A DNA stretch of 64,000 bases, from contig PEDN01001382.1 of NCBI GenBank assembly GCA_003864495.1, positions 1 through 64,000 on the forward strand. The letters are read 5' to 3'. Under the pieces are notes generated by a model. The model did not search any database. It was not told the DNA's origin and saw only the letters and a program-made list of their open reading frames with translations. This document shows positions 1-12,096 of the stretch, one piece after another. Position 1 is the first letter of the stretch, and each line of letters begins with the position of its first letter. The position numbers were made by a program, and so were the translations under genes. The DNA is from Nemopilema nomurai (lineage: Eukaryota > Cnidaria > Scyphozoa > Rhizostomeae > Rhizostomatidae).

Positions 1-3
1 TGA

Positions 4-1057
4 TTATTTACTATCGCAGTTTTTCATTCCTTCTATCGCACATTCATAAAACTTTTGAAGAACAGTTTGATCCTTTGTGAAGTTATCAAACCATGTTGCT
101 CCTTGAGAAGAATTATGATAATTTAAAGGCAAATTACAGTAGACAAGTTATCCAAACCTAGATTGTCAAAATTTATTTACCAGAATACTTCACCAATGGC
201 TCGCCATTCTCGTCAAATAGCAGGGTTAAAGCAACTGTTGGTATTCTTGTTCTTTCAAACCAACTGAAAACTAAAACAAGTTTTGAACTATATTACACAA
301 CTAAGCTTTGAATGTTAGAACAAAAACTGAAAAAGGCATATAACAAAGGGGAAGTAAGAGCACTTAGATTTTTTTTAATAATTTTTAACATTTTCATTAA
401 CAAACAAATGTGCATGGACATGACAGCTTGATAATAAATTAGTACTATTATGTTAATTTTATCTTATATACCCATTGAACTTTATCTCTTTTCCTGAGCA
501 AATCTCAGCTTACATAGGTTATTCTTAAAAAGCAAGTATCTTAAATTGTAAGGATATTAGCTAATGAATCATCAATAGTGGAGTAGACTTCTAAAGGAAT
601 TTGCAATAAAACCAATTAAAAGCAATTGCAATTAACAAAAATTGTAAAATAATAATAATTAAATATTAATTGTCCAAACATTTTTTTGCAGTTTGTTTTA
701 ATCTGTCATTCTCCTTTCCATTTCTGATTTAGTCACAATGGCACCATACAACTGAGCTGAGTAAACGTAAATGAAGAAGTGGAACCAGAAAATGGGAAAA
801 ACGACTTATGATGATAACGATGATGACATCATTGATTACCTTTTTTCCAGACTTGCAAGCTGGTATTTCGAGAACTTATTTCTCTCTCCTTTGTCTTCAA
901 TGAACGCTGCTCTTAAAGGACCTCTTTTCCTTTTCTGCATAAACCCATAAAGTTTTAACTTAAGAGCACCAGTAAAAGCGCCTTCATCAAAACTTCCACT
1001 TACAATCTTACAACTTTTAAATTTCAATCTTAGTAAAACTTTTGCAAATTCGCACAA
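4..1057 (-). CDS. 3' exons of an unrecognised spliced gene
   Basis: Three minus-strand exons join in phase: about 1057-840 (5' limit uncertain), 263-181 and 101-4, where a TAA ends the frame. The first donor leaves a phase-2 AG that combines with the T opening the next exon to make Ser; the second junction is phase 1 and makes Gly. Both introns have GT and AG ends. The joined tail includes the stretches LKLKLYGFMQKRKRGPLRAA, TRIPTVALTLLFDENGEPL and ATWFDNFTKDQTVLQKFYE and ends in CDSK. I do not recognise the family and see no catalytic or zinc motif. The splice consistency is the main reason to believe in it. It could be a host gene or the 3' end of another transposon gene that continues left of the window. 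Confidence 0.5.
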
Positions 1058-1825
1058 GATTTAAAAATGAACAAGATTTTGCATTGATAAGATGCTTTCT
1101 TCTAAAAGTTCCTACAAAAAAAACATCTTTTTGTGGATGCTTTTAATTTTATACACATGGTTTGTAGCATAAATGAGCACAATTTTCAAACAAAAACTGT
1201 TTGGGTTTAAGTTTTCATATCAAATATAACAAAATTATACATAGCACGCAAGTTACATATAAATTCAACTACTCGGTAAAATTACTAAAACAACAACAAG
1301 GTATTACCCTCTATAACTAGAAATTTTAATCTTGAATAGATAACTATCGCAAATTTTGTGTACTTTAGTGCGTAAATTATGCTGCATACATGAAATTAAG
1401 AAAACCAAGTACAGAAATTTGGAACACAGAAATTACGTACAAAATTAACCAAGCACTCAAGTTCAGACCTCGTGTTCGTTTGTCCCAAATCTTTTTGTTC
1501 TTTCCTGGAAACGCGGCTGGTTTTCCTAGGTCGTAAATTGGCAAATTTTCCCATGTTTTATGCCTCTATTGAATTGATCTGACCTGAACTGACTTTATGT
1601 AGGCCTAATTGTAAATGCCTGTCCAGTGCATTCGTGTAGTTCACACAGCAGTCCTGAAAAGAAGCCATGGTATTTTTCATCAACTGCAATGTGGGAGTGG
1701 TTCAGTTTTCTTATCGGCGAATCGTTCAAATCAATTAATGTTTGTGTTACAATTCAAGCTTCAGTAAAAACATCTTCAAATACCAAGGATTTTAACTGAG
1801 TTATGCTTAGCGTTACAAGGGAAAC
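1058..1825. other. No gene seen
   Basis: AT-rich sequence without a convincing exon on either strand. The second half may be the 5' flank of the THAP relic that follows. Confidence 0.5.
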
Positions 1826-2810
1826 ATGACTAAAGAATCCAACGTTTATCCTAGTTCCTCGCAAAGCTGTCCAGTCGAGCTGATGGTGGTGGTTCAGGGG
1901 TTTATTGCTATATTCCTCTTTGTAGAAATACTGTATTCCACATACAGCAGAAATAGAGAAAAGTCTGTTATTGGGTTCTTTCGATTTCCCAAAGATCAAG
2001 ATCTGAAGAGAAAATGGATGAATGTTATCAAACAATTCCGTAGAAGATGCCTTAAAAGTCACAACTTCAACTGTTATCTGTGAATTTCACTTCAAAATCA
2101 GTGAGATAAAAGTATCATCTGGCTATGGAAGAAAAACTTTAATTACTGGTGCGATTCCATCCGTCTTTAGATTTAAGAAGATCGTATCGAAATCACGCAA
2201 AGCCCCAACTTATCATTGAAATTTACTTAGGCCAAGTTAACAAATCTCTGAGTCAAATGGTTTAGATTCGTGTGATAACACTGCCACTGAGGATGTGTAG
2301 GGTTCGCGGGAAATGATAACATTTCCAGTTGTGAAAAGTGTGCTGGATATACTGAGGAGATAGAGAAATTAAGGAAAGAGAAAGGAGGAATGAAACACGA
2401 ATTACGTGAAATAGAAAGGGAAAATATTTTTCTCAAGGGAATTAGAAACCCTAAGGAAAAACTGTAATTAAAGCTACAGGCCTTGAAGTACAGGTATTTC
2501 AGAATCTTTTTTCTTTTTTACACCCAGGAGAAGATTGTTACAATATTAAATTTTATGAAAGTACGAAAAAAGCAGCAGACACTCTACCAACATCAACAGA
2601 TGTATCATCTTAGAAAAAACGAGGCCCAAAACCTAAATTAGAACCAGTGGATCAACTTTTTTGTGTTTGACTTGGCCCAAGAATGGTTTCACAAGCATTC
2701 AAAGCAGTTTATACTCCAGCTACAAGCATCATGTCACAAACAAAGCCTCATTGGGAATTGCACCATCTGGGGCCATTACATTTGTTGGTCAGCCATATGA
2801 TGGTTCCAGG
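1826..2810 (+). pseudogene. Degenerate THAP-DDE_Tnp_4 transposase (PIF/ISL2EU type)
   Basis: Pieces of one transposase lie in order but in different frames. A THAP half reads FFRFPKDQDLKRKW near 1970 and continues one frame over as CEFHFKISEIKVSSGYGRKT (about 2080-2140), with AIPSVFRFK closing the domain. Next comes a charged coiled-coil piece (EEIEKLRKEKGGMKHELREI, about 2358-2417). An internal deletion then leads to the DDE-fold segment SYKHHV...GIAPSGAITFVGQPYDGS (about 2720-2805). In intact relatives this segment follows the first catalytic Asp, and both that Asp and the helix-turn-helix are missing here. Several stops and frameshifts make it a fossil. Its right end abuts the Mutator-like relic on the other strand. 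Confidence 0.6.
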
Positions 2811-3720
2811 CAATCAAATCTGTTTTCTCTCTCCATTCATCATCTGCATCAAAATTTCTGTTACACTCTGGACAAACTTTGCTGAGAAACTCGAAATCTA
2901 AAACTTGCCCACTGTCAACACTTGTAGCTAAACCAAATCTAAAGTTCCCAGTGAAGTCTCGTGTGCTCCAAGTGCCATCATAGCTGACAGCAACTTCAAC
3001 TGGGGTTTCCTGACAATATCCTTTGGCATTCTCTTCCAATATAATTTGTTGAAATCTTTCTCTTGCATTAGATAAAACAGATCTTGCATGACTTTTGGAC
3101 ATCTTTCTAGTTTTTAGTGTCCACATTTTAGAGTGGTCTTTGTAATGCAGCTAAAGCACATCGGCAAGTCTATCAACTCCACTCTTTCCTATACCTATCT
3201 CACGGCCAGCAAGGACAACACGATTATTCAAATTTGAACATTCCTGTGGTCGTAATCTTTTTCGTTCATAATTATGTTTCTGAGTTGCTCACTTTGAACA
3301 TTGCTTGTTAGAAAAAATGTTTCCTTGTGGCAGACAGAGCATCAAAAGTAAAGCACTGAAGCCATACCATATTGTTGTTCATTTTCTTGCCCCAAATATA
3401 AATTTGCATTGTGGCATGTTGATTGCATGGTTCCTACTGCAGTAGCCAATGCTTTCATTCATGCCTAAAATTCAATATCCTCTCAGATCGTTTGGAGACA
3501 GTAGGCTTACAATTTCGTCATCTGAATCTTCCAGGGATACATGCAACAACTTTTTTGGGATGCAAATTGTATACTCTGGTCTGTGCTCATTTCACCATCA
3601 GTTAACAGAGGTATCAAACTGTTTGCTTTTCTTCTGTAAGCTAATGGGTTAGATGTGACTCTAACGAGTTCGAAAGATGGTTCTCTAAAATAGAATTTGC
3701 CGATTCACGCAAATCCATGT
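2776..3720 (-). pseudogene. Mutator-like transposase relic
   Basis: Reading leftward on the minus strand, a Cys-rich piece (STCHNANLYLGQENEQQYGM, then CSVCHKETFF, about 3400-3300) is followed by NNRVVLAGREIGIGKSGVDR (about 3230-3170). An open stretch of 116 codons (3126-2776) then contains VAVSYDGTWSTRDFTG, LATSVDSGQVLDFEFLSKVC and CNRNF. The order GREIG..G, then SYDGTW, then SVDSG.VLD...SK.C is the signature of the animal Mutator-like transposase domain; the Asp of SYDGTW is the expected first catalytic residue. Stops at several points and the absence of the C-terminal half show a dead copy. The homology stops near 2815 where the Harbinger-type relic begins. Confidence 0.65.
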
Positions 3721-3759
3721 CTACTTGGACATCTGCTTCCTCTTGCAAATATTTGTAAT

Positions 3760-4335
3760 TCTTTATAATTAACAACCCTTCTTTGGATATAAATTGAACA
3801 GTATCTGTATCAATTTGTGTGAGAAAGTTTCTGGTTTTGGTTCATTAACTGGATGTTTGAACGAAAATTGGCTCATCTGGACCCAGGCCTTAATCAGTTG
3901 ATGGCCCAGTTGTTTCCGCATCTATTTCTCGGCTTGCTATGTTCTTCTCGAGCAGGCCCAATCTGAGTCTTACCAGCACAAGGAAAACTCCTGTTCTGGT
4001 GTAAGAGTTCTCTTTGGTTCTCGCTTGATGTGATCGGATCTCACAAGCTTGTCTGCATTTGTACCAGAGTCGTGATAAACAGGTTTGTCAGCTGCTTGTC
4101 CATAAGATGTCAATAATGTCTTGAAAGTCGAATAATTGGGCAATCCTGTGTAAAATTAAAACAGCTTGTCATCTGCTTCAAAATTGTCCACGGAAAATGT
4201 ACTGGACCTCTTTTGGTTAGTAAGTTTATCCTGTAGGAGACGATTTTCACATCTAAGTTGCTCATTCTCTGATCTTAAAGTGCCTATGAAGTCAAAATTC
4301 AAGCCATCATTGGCTTGTCGCCGAGTCGCAAAACC
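3760..4335 (-). pseudogene. Relic of a DDE_Tnp_4-type transposase, coiled coil and HTH part
   Basis: On the minus strand a leucine-zipper-like stretch (RSENEQLRCENRLLQDKL, about 4270-4220) is followed by FYTGLPNYSTFKTLLTSYGQ (about 4150-4090) and KREPKRTLTPEQEF. The FYTGLP..F...L motif followed by basic linker and L(T/S)xExEF is the usual entry to the helix-turn-helix of THAP-DDE_Tnp_4 transposases. Stops accumulate below 3990 and the catalytic part is not recognisable, so this is a fragment. It lies between the Mutator relic and the divergently transcribed K1 gene. Confidence 0.5.
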
Positions 4336-4340
4336 CTACT

Positions 4341-6391
4341 CGCACGACAACAACCCGTAGAGGAGGAAACTATTGTGTTGCGGGCCTGCCAAATAATGTC
4401 AGTTGTACCAATACATCGTACACTTTAGGAATATCGATGCACAGATTTCCTAAAGATAAAAAAACTCGGCAGAAATTGGCAAAGTTTGTGAGGAAACACA
4501 GGCCAAATTTTACACCGACCGATACGTCTTTTTTGTGCTCAATGCATTTTCTGCCAACTTGTTTTACGAGAAGACAAGATATATCCGTGGATGGAGTTGG
4601 AGATTCTGCAAAACTCAAGAGAACACTTGTGTTTGGTGCAGGACCGACAGAAGATGGTGTGAACGAAGCAGCTTCTTTGCCAACAGCCCGTGCACGTAGA
4701 CAAGTAAGTTGCTATGCCTACAACATTTTTCTGGACCTGTGTTTAGGTCCAATTTAAAATACCCCAAAATAATGAGTCACGAGCCCATGATGTTTGATTA
4801 GAGATTTTCCTGAATGATTGCCTTACGAAACGGCAAAGGCCAAGCTCTTTTATCGAGTTTTAGATCAACCATTTATGCTATCTTTTGGTTTGCTTCATTG
4901 CTGTTATCAGTTGGCGTCATTTCTGGGGTCCTTTCCTTAGGTCTGCCGCGATTCCCTTGCCGTACAAGATCCAGTCATAGAACAAGAAGAGATCGAGATC
5001 CAAGGAGACAGTATTGAAGAGCCAAATACAGGTCCTATAGAATTTCAACAACCTTGTACAAAATGCCCAGAACTCCATAAAAAACTAAGGAGGTACCAGA
5101 AAGCTTTTAGTCGGGAAAGAAGGTTGAAGGAACAATGGAAACAAAAATATCACAATGTAAGACGCTACTCTTATTACCAGGAGGCTTTGTAAACATGTGT
5201 GAGTCAAGTTTGGTTGATCTCTAAGAGAAGAAGTGACTACATTCATTTTAATAAGAAACTTTGGTTCGAGGGCATGTTGGAGTTAGTTCTTTTTAGTAGG
5301 TATTGATTTTGGTGAAATACATCCATCTATTCAATATAACTTTAGTTTGGCATGTTTGGGTATCTTCAAATTCAATTCAACATAAATAAAAAAACTCATT
5401 CCAAAGGTACATGAAACACACGAGTATGCCAATGAGGAAGGAGAGGACAATGTAGAAATGGAACAGACCGAATTTGATGATGAACATGTTGGATATTTTG
5501 AAGATGCACAGGATGAATCAATGATAATAGACAGCTCTAATGATGATTATGATGGAGACGGTAGTGATGATGAGGAACCAGAGGATGATGAGCATTCAAA
5601 ACAAGAGATAAGGTAAGACATATCAATGCTACAGTTATCATGAAATTGTGGGTTTAGAATATCAATATTTGTTTCATTTTGTAACTAAGTCATCCCACTA
5701 AAAATAAAGTTTTAAAATCTGACACTAACTCAAGTATCCTGCACAAATTGCCTTTCAATAATGGCCGGAAGTTTAAGAATCAATACTTTGTTGATATTTT
5801 TGAAACCAAATGTGTTAGCAAATCAAATATTTATACCATAAATTGGTGTTTCTTAGGGTGGATACAAGCATGGAAATTCATGAGGAGCCAAAGTTCATTG
5901 TATTTTGCTCAAAGCTGCATCAGTTGTTCACAATATTCTGTTTTTTCTGTCAAAATGAGAACCCTTCTGTCAAGATGTGGAAAAATGGCACAATGGTAAC
6001 TGTGGTACAAAAGTGCAGTCACTGCGACAAATCATTTCGATGGCATAGCCAGCCTTTTGTCCTTGGTCGTCATCCTGCTGGAAATGTCTTCCTTAGTTTT
6101 GGCACTTTAGTTGCAGGAGGGTCTATTAGCAAGCTTTTGCTAACAACAAAGTATATGGGTCTTTGTGCATATAGAGCCAGGACTTTCTTCTCGCACCAAA
6201 GTAATTTTTTGTTCCCAGCCATATTACATCACTGGGAAACATATCAAGACAGGCTAATGAGGATTATCCGAAGCACAAGAGATTTGTCTTGGTCAGGAGA
6301 TGGTCGCTTCGACTCTATGGGCCACTCAGCAAAATATGGCTCGTACACGATGTTCTGTTCATCTATAATGTATTTCTCAAACAACTCATAT
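4341..6391 (+). CDS. K1: Kolobok-like transposase, 5' half (four open exons)
   Basis: Four exons join without a stop: about 4341-4703, 4941-5156, 5407-5612 and 5857-6391, all with GT-AG borders and matching phases. The product starts with a THAP zinc-finger domain (YCVAGLPNNVSC, HRFPKDKKTRQ, CSMHF). A basic coiled coil with CTKCPELHKKLRRYQ, a strongly acidic exon (5407-5612) and a second Cys cluster (CFFCQ, then CSHCDKSFRWHSQP) follow. The last exon ends with SGDGRFDSMGHSAKYGSY, which carries the first Asp of the RNase H-fold. The second Asp, the D(2)H motif and the Glu seen in K2 and K3 are absent because the gene stops at the donor at 6392. No start ATG is in frame at the left edge, so the 5' end is also lost. 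Kolobok is my family assignment from THAP plus D(2)H. Confidence 0.7.
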
Positions 6392-6659
6392 GTAAATATA
6401 ATATAATCCTAATTTTGTACCTAAAAATAGTACAAAAAAATAGCTTACAATCATTGAATATTATTTTGAATCTATTTTCAAAATAAAATGGCATTTCCAT
6501 CACTTTATAAAGCCAAGTTACTTAACTGCTGCCTGGTACTCGGCGTTACCTCAGACAAGTGAAAATAGATTCAGCTATAAATAAAACGATAAGCTTGGCA
6601 ATAAATTTCAGCCTAACAAATGTTTTACATTTACTGTTGCAGTGTTTGAATGTTCACTC

Positions 6660-8120
6660 TTAAAATAGAATTTGTTTTGTCAGCTTATGCCTGGGCGATT
6701 TTTGGTTCTTTTTCATTATCATTTCAGTGTAAACCTTCCCAAACTGGTGATAAAAAAGAACTAAATAATTTTTGACAATCATCTTAATAATTGCATTGAT
6801 GTGGTCATCCCTCAGTTCTGAATCAAGAATATGTAATTCTCTGGAGTGAGAGCTTATGGACAAAAACGTACTGTTATGTGTTCTTTCAAAAACTTCTAAT
6901 GTAACTTGAGCATTTGTTTCATTTGAAATGTTTACCCATTTACACAGTTTTGATCTGGCAATTTTTTCAACACATTCAACAACTTTGCACACAGAGGTAG
7001 AAGGAACAAGCAAGTTGCAATAGCGTATGCAAAGAAGAAAATATGTTTTGCCCTGCTCCAAATGTGAACTTTCAGAAGGCTGATAAAGAGAGGTAGCACA
7101 TTTTGAACATTCAGTTTGTTCCTGGATCTTTTTGGCAACATAACCTGATATATAGTGAAGGACCTCTGATCTCCAAACAGTGCTAGATAACAGCAAATCA
7201 GATACTGCTGGATCAACCTTCTCAACATAAGAGCGGATATTACGTGAAGAAATGTCAACACAATTAGCAGTTTTAGGAGCTTTAATTTTATTCTTCAAGA
7301 GTAGAGCATATTTAAATTGGAGTGCTGTTGGCTTATTGTTCCAACCAAAGCGACTCTGTATTTTTGCAGAATACATTTCAAGCTGATCTTGTAAGAAACG
7401 GTATGTCAGGTCATACTCATATGGTGACTCTTCTCTCCGTAAGAGACTTCTGCTTATCTATATAATGGACCTTGAAAAAACAGCAAAGCCAATTGCAAAC
7501 ATCTTTCTTGGACCTTTAGTGACTTCAGGGTGTCAATTTCAATGATATTGTCGAGCCTATTGGTCTCTTAAAGTTGTTTCCAAATTTGCTTTTTGAGTTC
7601 AAAATATCAAAAACATTATTCATCAGTAGAATAAAGTCATTTGTAGCCTTGCTATCTTCAAATCCTTTCATTTTTATGTTTCTTAAACATGTAATGGCTG
7701 CTGAGACAAAAAGGGACAGAGTTTGTGCAGCCACACTGACCTTCTTTTTGTGGTTTTGCCACTTGACATGAACGGCTTTCAATTTGTTTCCCAAGTGAAA
7801 AATATCCTTTTCCTGAACACGATGTAAAGCAATTATATGTTCCCAGGACATTCTGTCTCTACTTGGGTGGCAAAATATTTTCAAAACATTTCGGGCAAGT
7901 TTGACCATATGGTACACATCTAATATGACATTAACTTTCCTGCCTGGTTTTGATGGATGATCAAAGGTGCCATCCAGTTTTTCAATATTATAGCCCAATT
8001 TTTTGCCATGCTTTTTGGACCACCATAAATAACAGCATTAACTTCTGCTCCTTTTCTCAGTCAGCAGGTTAATGGCCTCAAAAATTATATGTTGCGAAAT
8101 ATCAGCACCTTTTTTAGGTA
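6660..8120 (-). pseudogene. P-element (THAP9-like) transposase relic
   Basis: Minus-strand pieces in order: ADISQHIIFEAINLLTEK (about 8110-8060); then 7998-7525 with GTFDHPSKPGRKVNVILD, VYHMVKLARN, LGNKLKAVHVKWQ and FDILNSKSKFGNNFKRPI; then about 7430-6660 with YDLTYRFLQDQLEMYSAKIQ, SRFGWNNKPTALQFKYA and HYISGYVAKKIQ. This is the P-element core: the D-VYH-K--RN segment with a catalytic Asp, the LE-YS-I-SRFGWN-NPT--QF block and the IAGYV block. At least two frame breaks (near 8000 and 7500) and missing N-terminal THAP and GTP-binding portions mark it as dead. It lies opposite to K1, beginning 268 bp after the last K1 exon, and may be what truncated K1. Confidence 0.75.
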
Positions 8121-8289
8121 TTTTATTTCCAACGAGGCAGCACCCGGTAAGGATAGGTCATACCAGTAATCAGTGGGAAGGTAGTGACATTTGCATATTC
8201 TTGCTGATTCGGATGATTGCCAATCTTTTCATCGCATAGCTGCCAGCTGTTTTCTCAAAAGCTCTTAATTTTTGTGAGGAAATCTATAA

Positions 8290-10082
8290 AACCATAAAAT
8301 GCTGATTAAAGAAAATATGATCTAAAGAAAATGTTTATTCAAATAGTTTTTGTCACATAATTCATATTTGGGCAGCAGGAGTTAGCATATAACCCTCAAA
8401 TTACTTTGTAATAACTTTTTGATAATTTTTTATCAAGTTTTAGCAATCCTGAAATGCAGAATAATAGTAAAAACTCAAACAATTAATTACTAGTCAATTA
8501 CTTTAAAAAAAATGTTTAATAAGTTACCATTAGGTGCAGCCATAAACTGTGTTGCCTCACCTGTCTTGCCTGTTACAAAACTCAAATAAACCTATTAAAT
8601 ATTCACTTTAGAGGTCAACTAGATTTCTTTAGTCTGAATTCTGTGCTGCAACGCCTAGAAAGTATTCCTATTGCTAGTGCTTGCGCACTACGAAATCAGA
8701 AGATTTCAGAAACTTGTCTTCTTTCCGCTAATTTTTGATTATGACAAGTAATTACTCAAGGAGGACGCATAAATATATGGGAAAACGCCACAATATATCA
8801 ATATCATCTAACGTTAACAGCAAATTACACGATTTTCATAACTTTGATGAAATCATTCTCCATAAGACCTCTTCTTTTTCGGCATCCCAAGCCTCCACTT
8901 TCCAACCTGCGTCGGAGCCGTAGGTATGTTTAGAAAATATTGTAGTAGAGCAACCTTCCTACAAATAGCTCTAAGTCCTTCTATTTCCCGAAGAAATTAT
9001 TTCGTCTACCCATTGTGGTGACCTTCAGATTTTCAACATAGCCAATGAAAATGTTGATGTTGTGCTCAATATTTTTCTAAACTATATTGCATCATCCACT
9101 ATTGATTTCCAAAAATATTTAAACCTGTTGATAAGAACAATTTCCTGTTTTGTTTTATTTACTCTATAAGCAAAAGACTTAATATTGTGTGTCTTTTCAA
9201 TTGGCTAGAAATACTGCATTTGCCAATTTTTGTGGTTTTTAGAAAAACCGTTTTGATTGGGACTGCTAAACAGCAAATTTACTGGTGCTTAAACAGCACT
9301 AGCTTGCTCAGCTTCTTCTTGATCTTTGCACCTGAGATTTTGTCCTGAGATCAATATATCAAAATTGCAATATCACTCACATGATATAAAATGAAAGCAG
9401 CATCACTTTGTTTGAATTAGCAGCTTACAAGTCAGGGTGCACTTAGAGAATATAAAGCAATATCAAGCAATTCATTTTTAGAAATCAGTATATAGATATA
9501 CTGCATCAATCAGTAAGAAATTAACACGTGAAATGATTTGGTTTCAGATGTGTATGGAACAATTTTTTGAGAAAACACCGAAACAAAAAATGATGTTTTA
9601 CCAACAAAAATTAAAAATTACTTAAACAATCTTAGGCCAGTTCTTTGAATGTCATGTCAATTAATCTTCTTGCAGCGAACAGATTGACATTGCCAAGTCG
9701 ATTTATAAAGAAAGCAACAACCTAGAAGAATAATCACTATTATTATCAATAAACTATCATCATCAGTTTTAAACTTGATGAAACTTTGTAAGATACAGTT
9801 ACCGTCTTAGAGTAATTTGCGCTGATTCTATCTTTCTTTCCTTTATTTTCAGAAGTAAGACCGAAATGTTTGTACATCATCAATCGGAGAAAGATCTTTT
9901 GGAATGAAAACATTTTGTCTGTGTAAACAATTACTTTTCAAAAGTCTAGCTTTTATTCAAAATTTATAAATTATTAAGTTTATTTTCTGAACGATAAATT
10001 GTGCGACTTGGAGTATTTCATAATTCATATTTTGATAATTCAATCTACTGGACAGAGCTTTCGGGCAATAAGTGCAACTATT
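8290..10082. other. No gene seen
   Basis: AT-rich. Short open frames here, such as 8735-8923, show no domain and no splice support. Confidence 0.5.
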
Positions 10083-10310
10083 AGGGCCTGTTTACACGGG
10101 ATCAGATCCAAATGGATCTGTACCCAAAGTGGTAAAGATAGGCTTTGCGTTTACACAAGACCTGGCAAATCCGATCCAATTTCGATCTGCTATATGTACC
10201 CGTTTGGGATCGCTTTTGAATATGGTCCCGTTTGGATCCAATCCCAAAGACGTCACAGGTAAACAATATGGGATCTAATCCAAACAGGTATGGATCCAAA
10301 ATGAGGCAAA
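10083..10310. repeat. PIF/Harbinger-like terminus with clustered GATC motifs
   Basis: The stretch opens with AGGGCCTGTTTACACGGGAT at 10083, which resembles the terminal inverted repeats of animal Harbinger elements. Nine GATC sites, mostly within GGATC or GATCC, are packed into about 200 bp in both orientations. Such subterminal clusters usually bind the transposase or its Myb-like partner. A partner gene starts at 10441. The matching right terminus was not found. Confidence 0.45.
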
Positions 10311-10440
10311 AACTTTCCATTATGAGGTGCATCCTATATGGTATCTTTGTAATTAGCAGCAAAAGACAACAATTTCATTATTTTGAATCGTTTGACCCCA
10401 AAGATCAAACCCATTTATCAAATTGGGTGCCTTTTTCAAA

Positions 10441-11393
10441 ATGAATGAAGAGGTTAACAAAGCACCTAAGAGAAAAATTTTAAATTGGACTGTCGAAGAG
10501 ACGACTCTTTTGCTTAAAGTTGTCCTGGATTATAAAGTAGTCAAAATCCAGGGAGTGTCTGACTGGGAAACAGTTAAACAAAAGTACGAGGACATAAAGG
10601 AACATTTTCTATTGGCGTATCCAAAGGAGCAGAGGGAAGAATAAGGAAGAATTTGCCAAAGAAAGAGTTACTGTGAAACTCAAAAAAACGAGCAATGGGT
10701 TTAGAAAGGCGATAGACCCTGGATGCAAAAGTGGTGGAGGTAGGGTATGCTCTTTATGACGAATGTTATGCAATTTGGGCAGGCTCCCCTGCAACAGAAG
10801 TAGTTGCAGAAGGAATTGAAACTGCTGCGATCAACGAGGCTTTCGAAACAAATTCTGACAAGGAATGCACAGGCACACCAATCCCTTAGTTAGCCAAGGT
10901 AACAGACATGCAATTAACACCTGCCAGTTTTGGTCAAATAACTGAATAGGGGGAAGAATCATATAAGCCTCTGAAAAAGAAAATGAGGGAAAACAAAGAA
11001 ACACTTTCACTGCTTTAAGAAAGGAAAAACTCTAAATGTGTAAATAAAATATCCTTTAAAGAGCACCTGATTTTCCTTGCTAAAGAAGAGGCAAAAACAA
11101 AACAAGCAGATGTTGAACTAAAAGCTACACTACATAAAAAGCTTGAAGATTCTGACAGAAACTTTACCCAAACAATGCAGCTGTGCTCCGAAAATATGAC
11201 AAGCATGATGAAAGCAGGATTCCTTCTGGTTCAATCCATGATTCAAGGTCAGCAAAATGGTCAACATTGCATGCCTATACCAGGTCAGCACAATGGTCAA
11301 CATTGCCAAGCACAGTGGCAGCAGCAAAACATATCCTCAAATACTAATTCAAATGATGTTTCCAAAAGCTCACAAAATTATACTGAACTTTAG
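10441..11393 (+). pseudogene. Myb/SANT-like DNA-binding partner protein of a Harbinger element
   Basis: The first 67 codons (from ATG 10441) read as a Myb/SANT-like domain with NWTVEETTLLLKVVLDYK and SDWETVKQKYEDIKEHF. The next part continues in shifted frames with AIDPGCKS-like residues, then YALYDECYAIWAGSPAT and IETAAINEAFETNSDKECTG. After further stops the tail reads LAKEEAKTKQADVELKATLH, HCMPIPGQHNGQHC and a Gln/Asn-rich end, stopping at 11393. Harbinger elements encode such a Myb-like protein beside the transposase; it carries the transposase to the nucleus and to the element ends. At least four stops or frameshifts are present. The transposase relic is convergent, about 450 bp downstream. 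Confidence 0.6.
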
Positions 11394-11842
11394 TTATTGA
11401 ACATTTGCTGATAATTTGTCTTGTTATGATAATTGTGTTTCTGTGTATTTCCTAATTAAGCTTGTAATTTGGATGAGCAATGCCACAAAAGCTTTAATTG
11501 ATACATTTTAGGTGAAAAATAAAATAAATTTTTGTTTTCTGAATTTTTTAGCCTCTACAAGCAAAATTTAGAGTATTAAAAAAGGAAAAAGCTAGCTTGA
11601 ATTTAAGAAAATGCACAAAAATTTGAAAATAGTTTTTAAACTCACATTTTCTAAAAGATATAATATGCCATGAAAAACATTTTTGGGCCTAGAATTGACT
11701 GATTTTGACAATAGAATTGACAAATCATTTCACTACAAGGAGATCTATTTTTCATACTTTGTTGTTCATTAACTTTAAATTTGAAAAGCCTCTAAAAGCA
11801 CAAGAAGTATTTGAACCACTGGAGCAAAGACTAGTTTAAAAG

Positions 11843-12080
11843 ATCAAGCAATAATACAACCGAAATACTAAAAATCAAGCAATAACATGGATGTTCTTTC
11901 ATTAGATGAGGTAGTAATGGGTAAGCTGGGTCACCAAGGAGGCAAACAGGAACACTCTCATTTTCATCAACAACATTCTTTAAACCTGGAGGAATAGTCC
12001 CATCTTTGAACATACAGTTTATCCTCGAGTTTGCAAAAATACGTGCATCGTGCACACTATCTGGCCACTTTACATTATAT
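11843..12080 (-). pseudogene. PIF/Harbinger transposase, C-terminal catalytic fragment
   Basis: Reading leftward from about 12080 the frame gives VKWPDSVHDARIFANSRINC, then IPPGLKNVV and LLGDPAYPLLPHLMKEH. The WPGS-HDARVF-NS segment with the second catalytic Asp (of HDAR or GDPAYPL, depending on the alignment) is diagnostic of DDE_Tnp_4 in PIF/Harbinger transposases. The Glu-bearing segment that should follow is replaced by an unrelated hydrophobic tail. Upstream, the frame is broken by the MITE that begins at 12097. With the Myb-like gene at 10441 it makes a convergent two-gene Harbinger relic. Confidence 0.65.
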
Positions 12081-12096
12081 TAGGAAATCAGTTGGA

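Noticed and set aside
4704..5017. Open frames at 4814-5017 and the tail of 4437-4757
   Set aside because: They lie in the first K1 intron or run past a good donor at 4704; the spliced frame explains the region better.
10102..10362. Overlapping open frames on both strands at 9999-10444
   Set aside because: They arise from the repeated GGATC/GATCC motifs of a transposon end; no domain and near-palindromic content on both strands.
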